DNA of 6,360 nucleotides from REEB85 sp018971455 (GCA_028871195.1 JAGWNT010000137.1:1-6360); one strand, 5' to 3'; shown: positions 1 to 6,272, counted from the first letter of the stretch. Numbers and translations are program-made. Notes: generated from the sequence alone by a model not told the origin.

Positions 1-94
1 GAGGCAAACGGCGGTCAAGGCGATCGCCGACCTCTACAGCATAGATGATGTGAGTGCCGAGCTGGATCGGATCGAGGGCGAGGAGACTGCATGA
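1..94 (+). CDS. C-terminal end of an upstream phage structural protein (possibly portal), partial
   Basis: This frame is open from the left edge (first full codon at base 2) and stops at TGA 92-94, giving about 30 residues that end in ELDRIEGEETA. The tail is acidic and probably helical. The stop overlaps the next start as ATGA (91-94), so the two genes are translationally coupled. No domain is visible in so short a piece. Contractile-tailed phages usually place the portal gene just upstream of the scaffold and capsid genes, so a portal C-terminus is the positional guess. A protease or head morphogenesis protein is also possible. That it is the end of a coding region is fairly certain; its identity is not. 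Confidence 0.6.
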   Translation, partial: RQTAVKAIADLYSIDDVSAELDRIEGEETA

Positions 95-477
95 GCGACG
101 AGAATGCAACAAAGCAAGCTATCGAAGAGCGTGCTGCGGCGCTCGAGCGGCGATTATCCGATATGGAAGCCTTGGCCAATGCGCGGGTTATCTACGCCGA
201 AATGAAGAGCGAGGCGGTTCGGGCAGGGATGGTCGATCTTGATGGCTTGAAGCTCATCGACATGTCGCGGGTGTCACTCGACTCCGAAGGCAATGTGACT
301 GGCGCCAGTGAGATCATGCGGGAGGTGCGTCGGGCCAAGCCGTGGCTTTTCCGCTCCACCAACTCTTCGAGCTCAGCTTTGCCTCCACCGAGTGAGGAGG
401 CGCGTCAGAAGAAAGCGACCGAAATGAGCCTGGATGAGTGGCAGGCCGCGCGGGCGGATCTTCTCAAGCGGCGGTAA
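91..477 (+). CDS. Small phage scaffold-like protein (128 aa)
   Basis: Likely an internal scaffold that directs capsid assembly and is absent from the mature head. Residues 1-45 are charged and probably helical (RAAALERRLSDMEALANARV). Residues 46-87 contain AGMVDLDGLKLIDMSRVSLD, then a GNVTG turn and a RAKPWLF motif. This arrangement resembles the end of GP20-like and related phage scaffold proteins (AG-[MV]-[VI]-D, a D/E-x-G-N-V-x-G turn, KPxLF). A Ser/Pro-rich linker at 91-100 leads to a basic, helical C-terminus (EWQAARADLLKRR), the kind of tail scaffolds use to contact the capsid. The ATG at 91 has AGGAG at 81-85 with five bases between, and overlaps the upstream stop. The capsid gene follows, which fits the role. 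The assignment rests on motif memory and position; structural protein of unknown function is the fallback. Confidence 0.7.
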   Translation: MSDENATKQAIEERAAALERRLSDMEALANARVIYAEMKSEAVRAGMVDLDGLKLIDMSRVSLDSEGNVTGASEIMREVRRAKPWLFRSTNSSSSALPPPSEEARQKKATEMSLDEWQAARADLLKRR

Positions 478-554
478 GTGCCGGGTGACGTGCCGAACCA
501 TGCTGACCTGGTGGAAGATCCAATTTCATCGATGAGTTTATGCATCGTCTGACA

Positions 555-579
555 CCGCGCCGGCGTTGAGCCGGGGCGG
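555..579 (+). other. GC-rich stem-loop upstream of the capsid gene
   Basis: CCGC (555-558) and CCGGC (560-564) pair with GCCGG (570-574) and GCGG (576-579) around the loop GTTGA, with one G-G mismatch (559/575). That gives nine GC pairs. No run of T follows, so it is not a typical intrinsic terminator. It could stabilise or punctuate the transcript between the scaffold and the highly expressed capsid gene. Confidence 0.4.
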
Positions 580-681
580 CAATCAGACGCCTCCCGTCAA
601 GTGACAAGCCGAGGCGAAACATTCCGCATTTGCCGGAGTGACTGCGTGCGACCTCAATCGCTCAACACTCACAATCTTCGC

Positions 682-686
682 GAGGG
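682..686 (+). promoter_or_regulatory. Ribosome binding site of the capsid gene
   Basis: GAGGG lies five bases before the ATG at 692. It favours this start over an upstream in-frame ATG at 638, which would add 18 residues that do not resemble a capsid N-terminus. The protein starting at 692 begins MGIRNFPAALQPIIQQGFLE, a plausible capsid start. Confidence 0.6.
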
Positions 687-691
687 TTCCA

Positions 692-2014
692 ATGGGCATT
701 CGGAATTTTCCGGCGGCGTTGCAGCCGATCATCCAGCAAGGTTTTCTGGAGCGGGAGTTCCAGCAGGCGTTGCAGTCCCGGTTGGGTTATCGGGCCGTGG
801 CCGACCAGGTTGAGTTCTCGGTCGGCATCGGCGAGACGCTGACCAAGACCCGTGCGGGGTTGAAGCCCAGCGTGACGGCGCCGCTGGCGCCGGCGACAAA
901 CACCAACCTTGGCAACGGTCTGGTGGCGCAGAGCTTCAGCGTGGAGCAGTACACGATCACGCTGAATCACTACGCCGCCACCACCGATCTCAATATGGTG
1001 ACGAGCCGGGTGGGCATTGCCGGTCAATTTCTGCTCAACGCCGCCATCAACGGCGAACAGGCTGCGCGTTCGCTGGACGAATTGGCGCGCAATGCGCTTT
1101 TCGCCCTCTATTTCGGCGGCAATACGCGGGTTCGCACGACATTGGCCGCGGCGGGCGTTGCGGTTGCTGTTGACGATGTCCGAGGTTTCCAGTTTGTCTT
1201 TGTCAACGGCGTGCAGACGCCGGTTGGCGGGGCCGCGTCGTTGACGGTGACGGTGGGAGCCAACCCGTACACCCTGGTTGGAGTCGCTGTCGATGCGGTG
1301 AATGTTTCGACAGCGCCAGGTGGTGTGTCGGGGGTGCTTACTTTCGGAGCATCGGTGGCGGTATCTGATGCGACGGCCGGCAATACGGTGACGTCGGCCA
1401 CAGCGAGCGCGATTGTCAGGCCCAACGCGCGTGCCAATACGTCTCAGCTCGTCTCCGGGGACCAGCTGACGATGGGAACGCTGCTGAATGCCGTTGCGCT
1501 GCTTCGGCAGAACGCGGTGCCGGAGATCGATGGCGTGTTCAATTGCTACCTCGATCCGGTTTCCGCGCGCCAGCTCTTCGCGGACAACGACTTCCGCCAG
1601 CTATTTACCGGCGCCACTTCGGCCAATCAGGTTTTTCGCCGCGGCATGATCAACGAGTTCCTCGGTCTGCGCTTTATCCCGACGACCGAGGCCTATGTTC
1701 AGAGCCATCCGACCATTGCCGGCGCCCTTGTGCGGCGACCGATCATCTGCGGCAAAGGGGCACTGATCGAAGGGGATTTTGCCGGCATGGCTGAGGCCGA
1801 TGTGGCGCCAAAGGACAGCATCATCTCGATTGTTGACGGCATTGCGATGGTGACGCGGGAGCCGATTGACCGCTTGCAGCAGATCATTGCACAGAGCTGG
1901 TATTGGATCGGCGGCTTCTGTGCGCCGTCTGATATCACGACGAATCCAAGCACGGTGCCGACGGCAACCAACTCCTCCTACAAGCGCGCCGTGCTGGTCG
2001 AGCATATGGGCTGA
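692..2014 (+). CDS. Major capsid protein, HK97-fold type, with inserted beta-rich domain (440 aa)
   Basis: This is the main shell subunit of the phage head. The N-terminus (1-60) is helical with an extended arm (QGFLEREFQQALQSRLGYRA, then a VEFSVGIGETLTKTR strand). Residues 80-145 give the QYTITLNHYAATTDLNM strand and the long helix IAGQFLLNAAINGEQAARSL, as in an E-loop and spine helix. Residues about 163-243 are a Val/Ala/Gly/Thr-rich beta segment that looks like an inserted domain (VTVGANPYTLVGVAVDAVNV through DATAGNTVTSATASAIVRP). The fold resumes at 255 with a helical stretch (LTMGTLLNAVALLRQNAVPE), then YLDPVSARQLFADNDFRQLF and NEFLGLRFIPTTEAYV (322-336). This order (helix, loop naming a position, FRQLF, then G-x-RFI-x-T-x-E) is typical of capsid proteins related to the N4 gp56 group. 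It follows a scaffold-like gene and precedes neck genes. The capsid role is solid; the subfamily is not. Confidence 0.82.
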   Translation: MGIRNFPAALQPIIQQGFLEREFQQALQSRLGYRAVADQVEFSVGIGETLTKTRAGLKPSVTAPLAPATNTNLGNGLVAQSFSVEQYTITLNHYAATTDLNMVTSRVGIAGQFLLNAAINGEQAARSLDELARNALFALYFGGNTRVRTTLAAAGVAVAVDDVRGFQFVFVNGVQTPVGGAASLTVTVGANPYTLVGVAVDAVNVSTAPGGVSGVLTFGASVAVSDATAGNTVTSATASAIVRPNARANTSQLVSGDQLTMGTLLNAVALLRQNAVPEIDGVFNCYLDPVSARQLFADNDFRQLFTGATSANQVFRRGMINEFLGLRFIPTTEAYVQSHPTIAGALVRRPIICGKGALIEGDFAGMAEADVAPKDSIISIVDGIAMVTREPIDRLQQIIAQSWYWIGGFCAPSDITTNPSTVPTATNSSYKRAVLVEHMG

Positions 2015-2044
2015 GCGCGCGCCTCAGGCAGGGGAGGATCGCAA

Positions 2045-2421
2045 ATGGCGTTCAGCGAGCAGGAGCGAACCGATATCCGGCGCTACTGCGGATATGCGGC
2101 GTATGGGGCCGGGAGTGCGGGGTTTCAGGGGGGCGGTACTACCAGGTCTATGGCCTGCTGGAGTATCGGTTGAACTACCTGACCGGCTCGGAGGAGGCGG
2201 TTGTTCGGCAATATCTTGCGACGCTGGGGCACCTCGAAGCCGCCATTCCGATGGCGGCGGCCAACCTGGACACCACGCAGGCCGCGGTGTGGACCCATAA
2301 TGCTGGCGAGGTGCGCGATCGTACGCACCTGTTCGATGATTGGCGGCGGAGGTTGGCCGGGTTCTTAGGTATTCCACCGGGTGATGCCTTGGGCGACGGG
2401 CGCGTCGTATTGGTGGTGTAA
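2045..2421 (+). pseudogene. Frameshifted neck / head-completion type protein (about 125 aa if restored)
   Basis: An ATG at 2045 with GGAGG at 2033-2037 opens MAFSEQERTDIRRYCGYAAY and reads GAGSAGFQ, but then stops at TGA 2171-2173 after 42 codons. The adjacent frame carries the obvious continuation from 2128: GGRYYQVYGLLEYRLNYL, then helical sequence with VVRQYLATLGHLE, AAVWTHNAGEVRDRTHLFDD and WRRRLAGFLGIPPG, ending at TAA 2419-2421. That second frame has no credible start of its own. The join lies at six Gs (2128-2133); one more G would restore a 125-residue protein. Its place directly after the capsid and its small helical make-up suggest a head completion or connector protein, which is inference. 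The change could be a real mutation, a homopolymer read error, or -1 frameshifting on G GGG GGC. Confidence 0.7.
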
Positions 2422-3089
2422 TGCGCGGCGAGCAACTGGCCGATACCGTTCGCCGCGGGCTGGGGCGTGTTGCCGATCAGATCGGCGGGTGGTGTGACGT
2501 GTATCGGCCGATGCCAACGATCCCGCCACTAAGCCGCACCAACCGGATCCTACGACTTCCGGCGGCGTTTACGCCATCTGGTGACTCATTCACCAAGGCG
2601 GAGTCCTACGGGGCGGCTGAATGGTGGTGTGTTGCTGATGCCGCCTATCTTCGGGCAGGAGATTATCTGGTGCGCGCGGAATCACGCGAAGGCGCCGCAG
2701 ATGGTGGTGTGTGGTTCGTCGCGGCAATTCAGCCACTGTTGCCAGTGCTGTGTGTTCGCGCGTCACGCATGCTCTCGTTCAAGCGCCCGGCGGCGGCGCC
2801 AGCGGCTGGCGCGAATGGGTATGGCGGGGTGCAGGCGACGAGCCTCGATCTGCTTCTTGATGCGTGGCCGGCCAGTGTGCTGGCTGCCGGCCACAATGTC
2901 GGGAGTGGGCGCGTGCTGCCATCGGACGTCGCCAGTGGACAATGGGTGGTTCTGCTGCCTGCAACGCCCGGGGTGATGCTGCGATCGGGCGATCTGGTGA
3001 GCGATGATCTGGGCCGCAACGGTGTGGTGGGCGCTGCCGAACATACTGACCTTGGGTGGCGCCTCCACGTTCGGCAGGTGACAAGCTAA
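2421..3089 (+). CDS. Neck-region phage protein, possible head-tail stopper (222 aa)
   Basis: I do not recognise a named domain. The protein starts with an amphipathic helix (RGEQLADTVRRGLGRVADQI) and is then mostly beta, with a Pro/Ala linker at 121-130 (KRPAAAPAAG). The C-terminal third (about 186-220) has GDLVSDDLGRNGVVGAAEHT followed by GWRLHVRQV. This looks like the small barrel module ('must be set out, then converted') seen in head-tail joining and stopper-like proteins, but I hold that loosely. The ATG overlaps the upstream stop as TAATG (2419-2423), with a weak GGTGG at 2412-2416, so translation probably relies on coupling to the gene before it. That coupling would be lost if ribosomes stop at 2173. 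It also overlaps the next gene by one base. Its place between the neck and terminator genes supports a joining role. Confidence 0.6.
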   Translation: MRGEQLADTVRRGLGRVADQIGGWCDVYRPMPTIPPLSRTNRILRLPAAFTPSGDSFTKAESYGAAEWWCVADAAYLRAGDYLVRAESREGAADGGVWFVAAIQPLLPVLCVRASRMLSFKRPAAAPAAGANGYGGVQATSLDLLLDAWPASVLAAGHNVGSGRVLPSDVASGQWVVLLPATPGVMLRSGDLVSDDLGRNGVVGAAEHTDLGWRLHVRQVTS

Positions 3090-3919
3090 TGGCTGATGAA
3101 GCTGATGTTGAGACGGCATTGGTGGCGGAGATCACGCAGGCCGTTTGCCCGCAAGGCACGGGCGCTCCGAGCGTTGTAGGCGGCTTGTGCCGAATCTTCC
3201 GAGGCTGGCCAACCGCAGCCGCGCTAGACGCCGATCTTTCGTCGAATGTCGCCAGCGTCACGGTATTTGCAGAGCGCGGATTGCAGCGCAACACGACCAG
3301 ATGGATGGACGAGCCGATCGCCCTGCCACCAGTGCCCGCGGGGCTTGCTGTAGCGGTGAACGGCACCACGGCGACTTTTTCGGGTGTCGCGACGACGGGC
3401 CAGGTTGCGGGGTTGCGGGTGGACCAGGTTGCCGTTGTGCATCGGACGGGGCCAACGGATACTCCCGAGTTGGTGGCGGCGATTCTGGCGGCACGGTTGC
3501 AGACACAACGGATCGTGCAGGTTTCGGGTGCGGCCGTGACCGTGCCGGGTGCGGCGATTTTCGATGCCCGAATTGTGGCCGACCAGCCGGTTCTTCTCCA
3601 GCCGCGGAGGCAGGAGATGGGTTTCAGGATATCGTTCTGGTGCCCGGACCCGGCAAGCCGCGATACCATCGTGACCGCGGTCGACTCGGTGCTGGCCACG
3701 ATCACTTTCCTGCCTCTAGGTGATGGAACAGGCGGACGTGTGCGCTATCGCGGCTCTCGCACGAGGGATCATGAGGAGAACGCAAGGCTGTATCGGCGCG
3801 ACCTCATCTATACCGTCGAATATGCAACGACCGTCCAGGTGAGCCTGCCCGAGATGATATTTGGGGCAACAGACATTTTCCCAGCGACTGCTGGCGCCTC
3901 CCTAAACTTCCTGGCGTGA
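3089..3919 (+). CDS. Probable tail terminator / tail completion protein with inserted module (276 aa)
   Basis: Likely caps the upper end of the tail tube and sheath. The start chosen is the ATG at 3089, which overlaps the upstream stop as TAATG and has AGGTG at 3076-3080; a non-ATG start at 3056 would sit inside the preceding gene. Residues 1-80 (helix ETALVAEITQAVC, then GGLCRIFRGWPTAAALDADL and VASVTVFAERG) and 175-255 (EMGFRISFWCPDPASRDTIV, RLYRRDLIYTVEYATT) look like one alpha/beta core. Residues 85-160 form an inserted unit: VNGTTATFSGVATTGQVAGL, RVDQVAVVHRTGPTDT, a helix PELVAAILAARL, and VSGAAVTVPGA. It resembles the short module 'VxGTVxxGD, VNGxxYxYxVxxGDT, LAALI, VTLTGA' that recurs in phage tail proteins. 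The position just before the sheath supports a terminator. A simple unnamed tail protein is the alternative. Confidence 0.6.
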   Translation: MADEADVETALVAEITQAVCPQGTGAPSVVGGLCRIFRGWPTAAALDADLSSNVASVTVFAERGLQRNTTRWMDEPIALPPVPAGLAVAVNGTTATFSGVATTGQVAGLRVDQVAVVHRTGPTDTPELVAAILAARLQTQRIVQVSGAAVTVPGAAIFDARIVADQPVLLQPRRQEMGFRISFWCPDPASRDTIVTAVDSVLATITFLPLGDGTGGRVRYRGSRTRDHEENARLYRRDLIYTVEYATTVQVSLPEMIFGATDIFPATAGASLNFLA

Positions 3920-3932
3920 CGAGGAGATTACC

Positions 3933-4073
3933 ATGAATGTGCATCTTGTCGTCGTGCGTGCCTTCGGCGCGCACGGCAAGGGCGATACGATAGCGGATGT
4001 CACGGCCATTGCCGAAATACTGGCAGGGCCGAATGCCCTGGATGTTGTGCGCGTCATGACGAAGGGAGGCTGA
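3933..4073 (+). CDS. Small phage protein upstream of the sheath (46 aa)
   Basis: A short ORF that length filters miss. The ATG at 3933 has a strong GAGGAG at 3921-3926 with six bases between, and the frame ends at TGA 4071-4073, three bases before the sheath start. The product reads MNVHLVVVRAFGAHGKGDTI, then ADVTAIAEILAGPNALDVVR and VMTKGG. The order, a strand, FG-x-x-x-x-GD-x-I, a helix with AEILAG, then VVRV, is like small unnamed proteins I associate with this spot in other contractile phages. It has no signal peptide, membrane segment or Cys pairs. Its role is unknown; it could be a minor tail component or an assembly factor. Good translation signals and tight packing make it a real gene. 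Confidence 0.7.
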   Translation: MNVHLVVVRAFGAHGKGDTIADVTAIAEILAGPNALDVVRVMTKGG

Positions 4074-4076
4074 GCG

Positions 4077-5648
4077 ATGCCGATCGTCCAGCAGGGAAGT
4101 ATCAATACGACGGCGCTGGTCGTGCCGGATCTCTATGTTCAGATTGTTCCGCCGCAGAACCTCATTCTGAACGGCGTTCCGACCAATGTCGTCGGGCTCG
4201 TCGGAACGGCGTCCTGGGGACCGATCGGGCAGCCGGTGATTGTGGCGACGATGTCCGATTATGCGGCCACGTTCGGGCCGCTTCTGGCACGCAAATATGA
4301 CATGGGAACCGCTGTTGCCTGCGCGGTGCAGCAGGGCGCGGCAAATTTTCGCTGTGTCCGGGCGACTGATGGCACCGACGTGGCGGCGGCATTTCAGCTG
4401 CCTGGAACGAACTTTGTCTTTACGGCTCTTTATACCGGTTCGCTCGGAAATCAGATATTGGTCAACCTCGCCGCCGGATCGAAGGTTGGGATGTGGCGGC
4501 TGACGGTGGCATCGCCAGGATTTCAACCGGAAGTTTTCGACAACATTGCCGGGACCGGAGCGAGTTTCTGGACGGCCCTGGCCAGCGCAATAAATTCCGG
4601 CACGGGACCGCAGCGTGGGCCTTCGCAGATTGTCGTTGGCAATGCGGGTGGAAGCGTCACGACGCCGGTGGCCTTTACATGGAGCTTCGCGACAGGAGCG
4701 GCCGGGAGCGATGGTGCGGCCGGTGTGACGGCGGCCAGCCTGGTGGGCGTCGATACGGTGCCCCGGCATGGCATGTATGCGTTGCGAGGGCAGGATTGCA
4801 GCATCGGTATGCTGAGCGATGCCGACGACGCGACGCAATACACGACTCAGGCCGCATTCGGCCTTTCAGAAGGGCTGTATATGGTGCTCGTTGGCCCGGC
4901 GGGCGACAGCATCAGCAATGCGACGGCGGTGAAGGCGTCGGTCGGGCTTGACACCTATGCGGCCAAGCTGATGTTCGGCGACTGGGTGTGGTGGAATGAC
5001 CAGGTCAATCAGACCCTGCGGCTGGTAAGTCCGCAGGGCTTCGTCGTTGGGCGTTTGGCCAATCTCTCGCCTGAGCAGTCCAGCCTCAACAAGCCATTGT
5101 ATGGAGTGGTGGGTAGCCAGAAATCCGGCACACCTGGATCCGGACAGAGCAGCAGCTACTCCGCGGCCGAACTCGGCGTGCTGTTCCAGGCTGGCATCGA
5201 CGTCATTGCCAATCCGCAGCCGGCCGGGCGGTTTTGGGGGGTTCGGGGCGGGCATAATTCCAGCTCAACCGCGGCAACCAATGGCGACAATTATACGCGG
5301 CTCACCAATTATATCGCCGCGACGCTGGCGGCCGGTATGGGCCAATATGTCGGCCAGGTGATCAATACGCAGCTGTTCCGCCGCATTCGGGCGACGCAGC
5401 TGAGCTTTCTGCAGGGGATGCTGAGCCAGGGTCTGCTCGGTAGCGCGGACGGCACGCTTCCATTCAACGTGGTTTGCGATGCCTCGAACAATCCTCTTGC
5501 AAGGACTGGCCTGGGCTATGTGCAATCCAATGCGCAAATCCAATACCAGGCGATCAACGAGAAATTCATCGTCAATATGGAAGGCGGCCAGACCGTTCAG
5601 GTGCAACGCGAGACGTTGCCCGGAACCCCCGGCTCTCTTGCGGCGTAA
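4077..5648 (+). CDS. Contractile tail sheath protein (523 aa)
   Basis: The sheath subunit polymerises around the tail tube and contracts to drive it through the host envelope. The N-terminal part carries GVPTNVVGLVGTASWGPIGQ and then PVIVATMSDYAATFGP (33-68), the classic opening of tail sheath proteins in which a phage-variable arm is followed by a GxA-x-GP turn and a 'xxFG' motif. The middle (about 110-240) is a Gly/Ala/Ser-rich beta region that is often variable. The C-terminal domain (about 425-510) has NTQLFRRIRATQLSFLQGML, then ARTGLGYVQSNAQIQYQAIN and EKFIVNMEGGQTVQVQRE, matching the conserved sheath core. GGGAGG at 4064-4069 sits seven bases before the ATG. The length is usual for the family and the frame is intact. 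A tube gene follows, as expected. This is the firmest call in the window and shows that the phage is of the contractile-tail type. Confidence 0.92.
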   Translation: MPIVQQGSINTTALVVPDLYVQIVPPQNLILNGVPTNVVGLVGTASWGPIGQPVIVATMSDYAATFGPLLARKYDMGTAVACAVQQGAANFRCVRATDGTDVAAAFQLPGTNFVFTALYTGSLGNQILVNLAAGSKVGMWRLTVASPGFQPEVFDNIAGTGASFWTALASAINSGTGPQRGPSQIVVGNAGGSVTTPVAFTWSFATGAAGSDGAAGVTAASLVGVDTVPRHGMYALRGQDCSIGMLSDADDATQYTTQAAFGLSEGLYMVLVGPAGDSISNATAVKASVGLDTYAAKLMFGDWVWWNDQVNQTLRLVSPQGFVVGRLANLSPEQSSLNKPLYGVVGSQKSGTPGSGQSSSYSAAELGVLFQAGIDVIANPQPAGRFWGVRGGHNSSSTAATNGDNYTRLTNYIAATLAAGMGQYVGQVINTQLFRRIRATQLSFLQGMLSQGLLGSADGTLPFNVVCDASNNPLARTGLGYVQSNAQIQYQAINEKFIVNMEGGQTVQVQRETLPGTPGSLAA

Positions 5649-5653
5649 GGAGA
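5648..5653 (+). promoter_or_regulatory. Ribosome binding site of the tail tube gene
   Basis: AGGAGA lies seven bases before the ATG at 5661 and overlaps the sheath stop (TAA 5646-5648). It favours ATG 5661 over the TTG at 5658, which would add one residue only. Confidence 0.6.
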
Positions 5654-5660
5654 AGCCTTG

Positions 5661-6089
5661 ATGGCAAGTAATAGTTTTTCTGTCGGTCGGGATTGCCAGA
5701 TTGTTGTCATGGGGCCTTTCGGACGTGTGGATCTCACTCATGTGACGGGGTTCGAAAGCCGCCAGATCACCGCACCGGTGCGTATTGATCGAATTGATGG
5801 CGTGCAGCTGGCGGCCGAGCTGCCGAAAGGGTGGGATGGCACGTTTGAACTGGAACGTGGCAGCTGAGCCGCAGATGATTTCATCGCGCAAATCGAAGCG
5901 GCCTTTCTTTCAGGCAGCGCTGTGCCGACGGCGACGCTTTATCAGTATGTCTCGGAGACGGACGGCTCAACCAGCACCTATCAGTACAACGGCGCAGTCT
6001 TCAAGTTTTCCCAAGCGGGAAGCTGGCGGGGAGATCAGAGCGTCAAGCAAAAGTTGGAATTTTTTGCCAGCACGCGCAGGCGCATCTGA
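5661..6089 (+). pseudogene. Tail tube protein gene with in-frame TGA at 5865-5867 (142 codons before the final stop)
   Basis: The tube is the rigid inner cylinder of a contractile tail. The first 68 codons read MASNSFSVGRDCQIVVMGPF, a VDLTHVTGFESRQITAPVRI segment and a GWDGTFELERGS ending, then TGA. The same frame continues without any base change as AADDFIAQIEAAFLSG, TLYQYVSETDGSTSTYQY and SVKQKLEFFASTRRRI to TGA 6087-6089. Both halves read as one protein of about 142 residues: the RGS turn followed by a DDFIAQIEAAF helix, a 'T-x-YQYVxExDGS' strand and a 'VKQKLEFFAxxR' end are typical of tail tube proteins of this phage type. Directly after the sheath is the standard place. The internal TGA replaces one codon, for example Ser TCA or Arg CGA by one base. 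TGA is the normal stop of other genes here, so genome-wide recoding is unlikely. Confidence 0.75.
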
Positions 6090-6256
6090 TGCAGAGTCCT
6101 GGTGCCCAACTGGTTGCGGATGCGCGGGATGAAGAAGAGATTCTGGATCCGAGGGGGCGGCGGATCTTGATCCGCCGATTGTCGTCTCTGGACAAATTGC
6201 GGCTGTTCAAGGGGTCACGTCCCTGGACGTGGTGTAGGAGGCGGCCACCGCGGTGA
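6089..6256 (+). pseudogene. Start of a tail assembly chaperone-like gene, truncated by an apparent IS insertion
   Basis: The ATG at 6089 overlaps the tube stop as TGATG (6087-6091). The frame gives 55 codons to TGA 6254-6256. Residues 1-41 look like a phage reading, with an acidic start (DARDEEEILD), then PRGRRILIRRLSSLDKLRLF and K. The 'DPRGR-x-[IL]-x-[LI]RRLSxLDxLRLFK' pattern is what I expect at the start of tail assembly chaperones of this phage type, and this gene normally follows the tube. Residues 42-55 (GSRPWTWCRRRPPR) look unrelated and are probably translated from the inserted element. The expected chaperone is about 100-130 residues, so most of it is missing here. Whether the remainder lies beyond the right edge cannot be seen. 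Confidence 0.5.
6158..6177 (+). repeat. Perfect 9-bp inverted repeat in the chaperone-like gene
   Basis: CGGCGGATC (6158-6166) and GATCCGCCG (6169-6177) are exact reverse complements separated by TT. They lie in codons for RRILIRR, so chance from Arg codons is possible. In RNA they could form a tight hairpin with the innermost pairs open. Confidence 0.6.
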
Positions 6257-6272
6257 ACCTGGGTAGGGTTGG

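Larger units (their letters stand above)
478..691 (+). other. Spacer between scaffold and capsid genes
   Basis: This 214-base stretch is the longest gap in the window and has no convincing gene. A GTG at 478 opens 24 codons in the scaffold frame to TGA 550-552, and an ATG at 500 opens 11 codons; neither has a ribosome binding site. It contains a perfect palindrome TCATCGATGA (526-535) and a GC-rich hairpin (555-579). I see no good -35/-10 pair. It may serve as a processing, attenuation or capsid-expression control region, but that is inference. Confidence 0.5.

Noticed and set aside
478..552. A 24-codon GTG reading frame in line with the scaffold gene after its stop
   Set aside because: It has no ribosome binding site and no recognisable motif. 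It might be a readthrough tail, but nothing supports that.
555..579. Intrinsic terminator between scaffold and capsid
   Set aside because: The stem is not followed by a T run, and the capsid gene downstream needs transcription from the same strand with no clear promoter after the hairpin.
638..691. Capsid start at ATG 638, 18 residues longer
   Set aside because: No ribosome binding site is visible there, the extra residues look unlike a capsid N-terminus, and ATG 692 has GAGGG five bases upstream.
2779..3705. Minus-strand ORF (308 codons) opposite the neck and terminator genes
   Set aside because: It spans the junction of two plus-strand genes that are joined by a TAATG overlap, and its sequence is low-complexity (Ser, Ala, Thr, Arg). 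Antisense shadow.
3804..4838. Long minus-strand ORF (344 codons) across the terminator and sheath genes
   Set aside because: It is antisense to a clearly recognised sheath gene, is rich in Arg, His and Gly with no domain-like order, and has no fitting context. It is a typical shadow in GC-rich DNA.
5661..6089. Alternative genetic code (TGA as an amino acid) to explain the tube gene
   Set aside because: TGA ends the capsid, terminator, small-protein and upstream genes exactly where the next gene begins, so it works as a stop in this locus.
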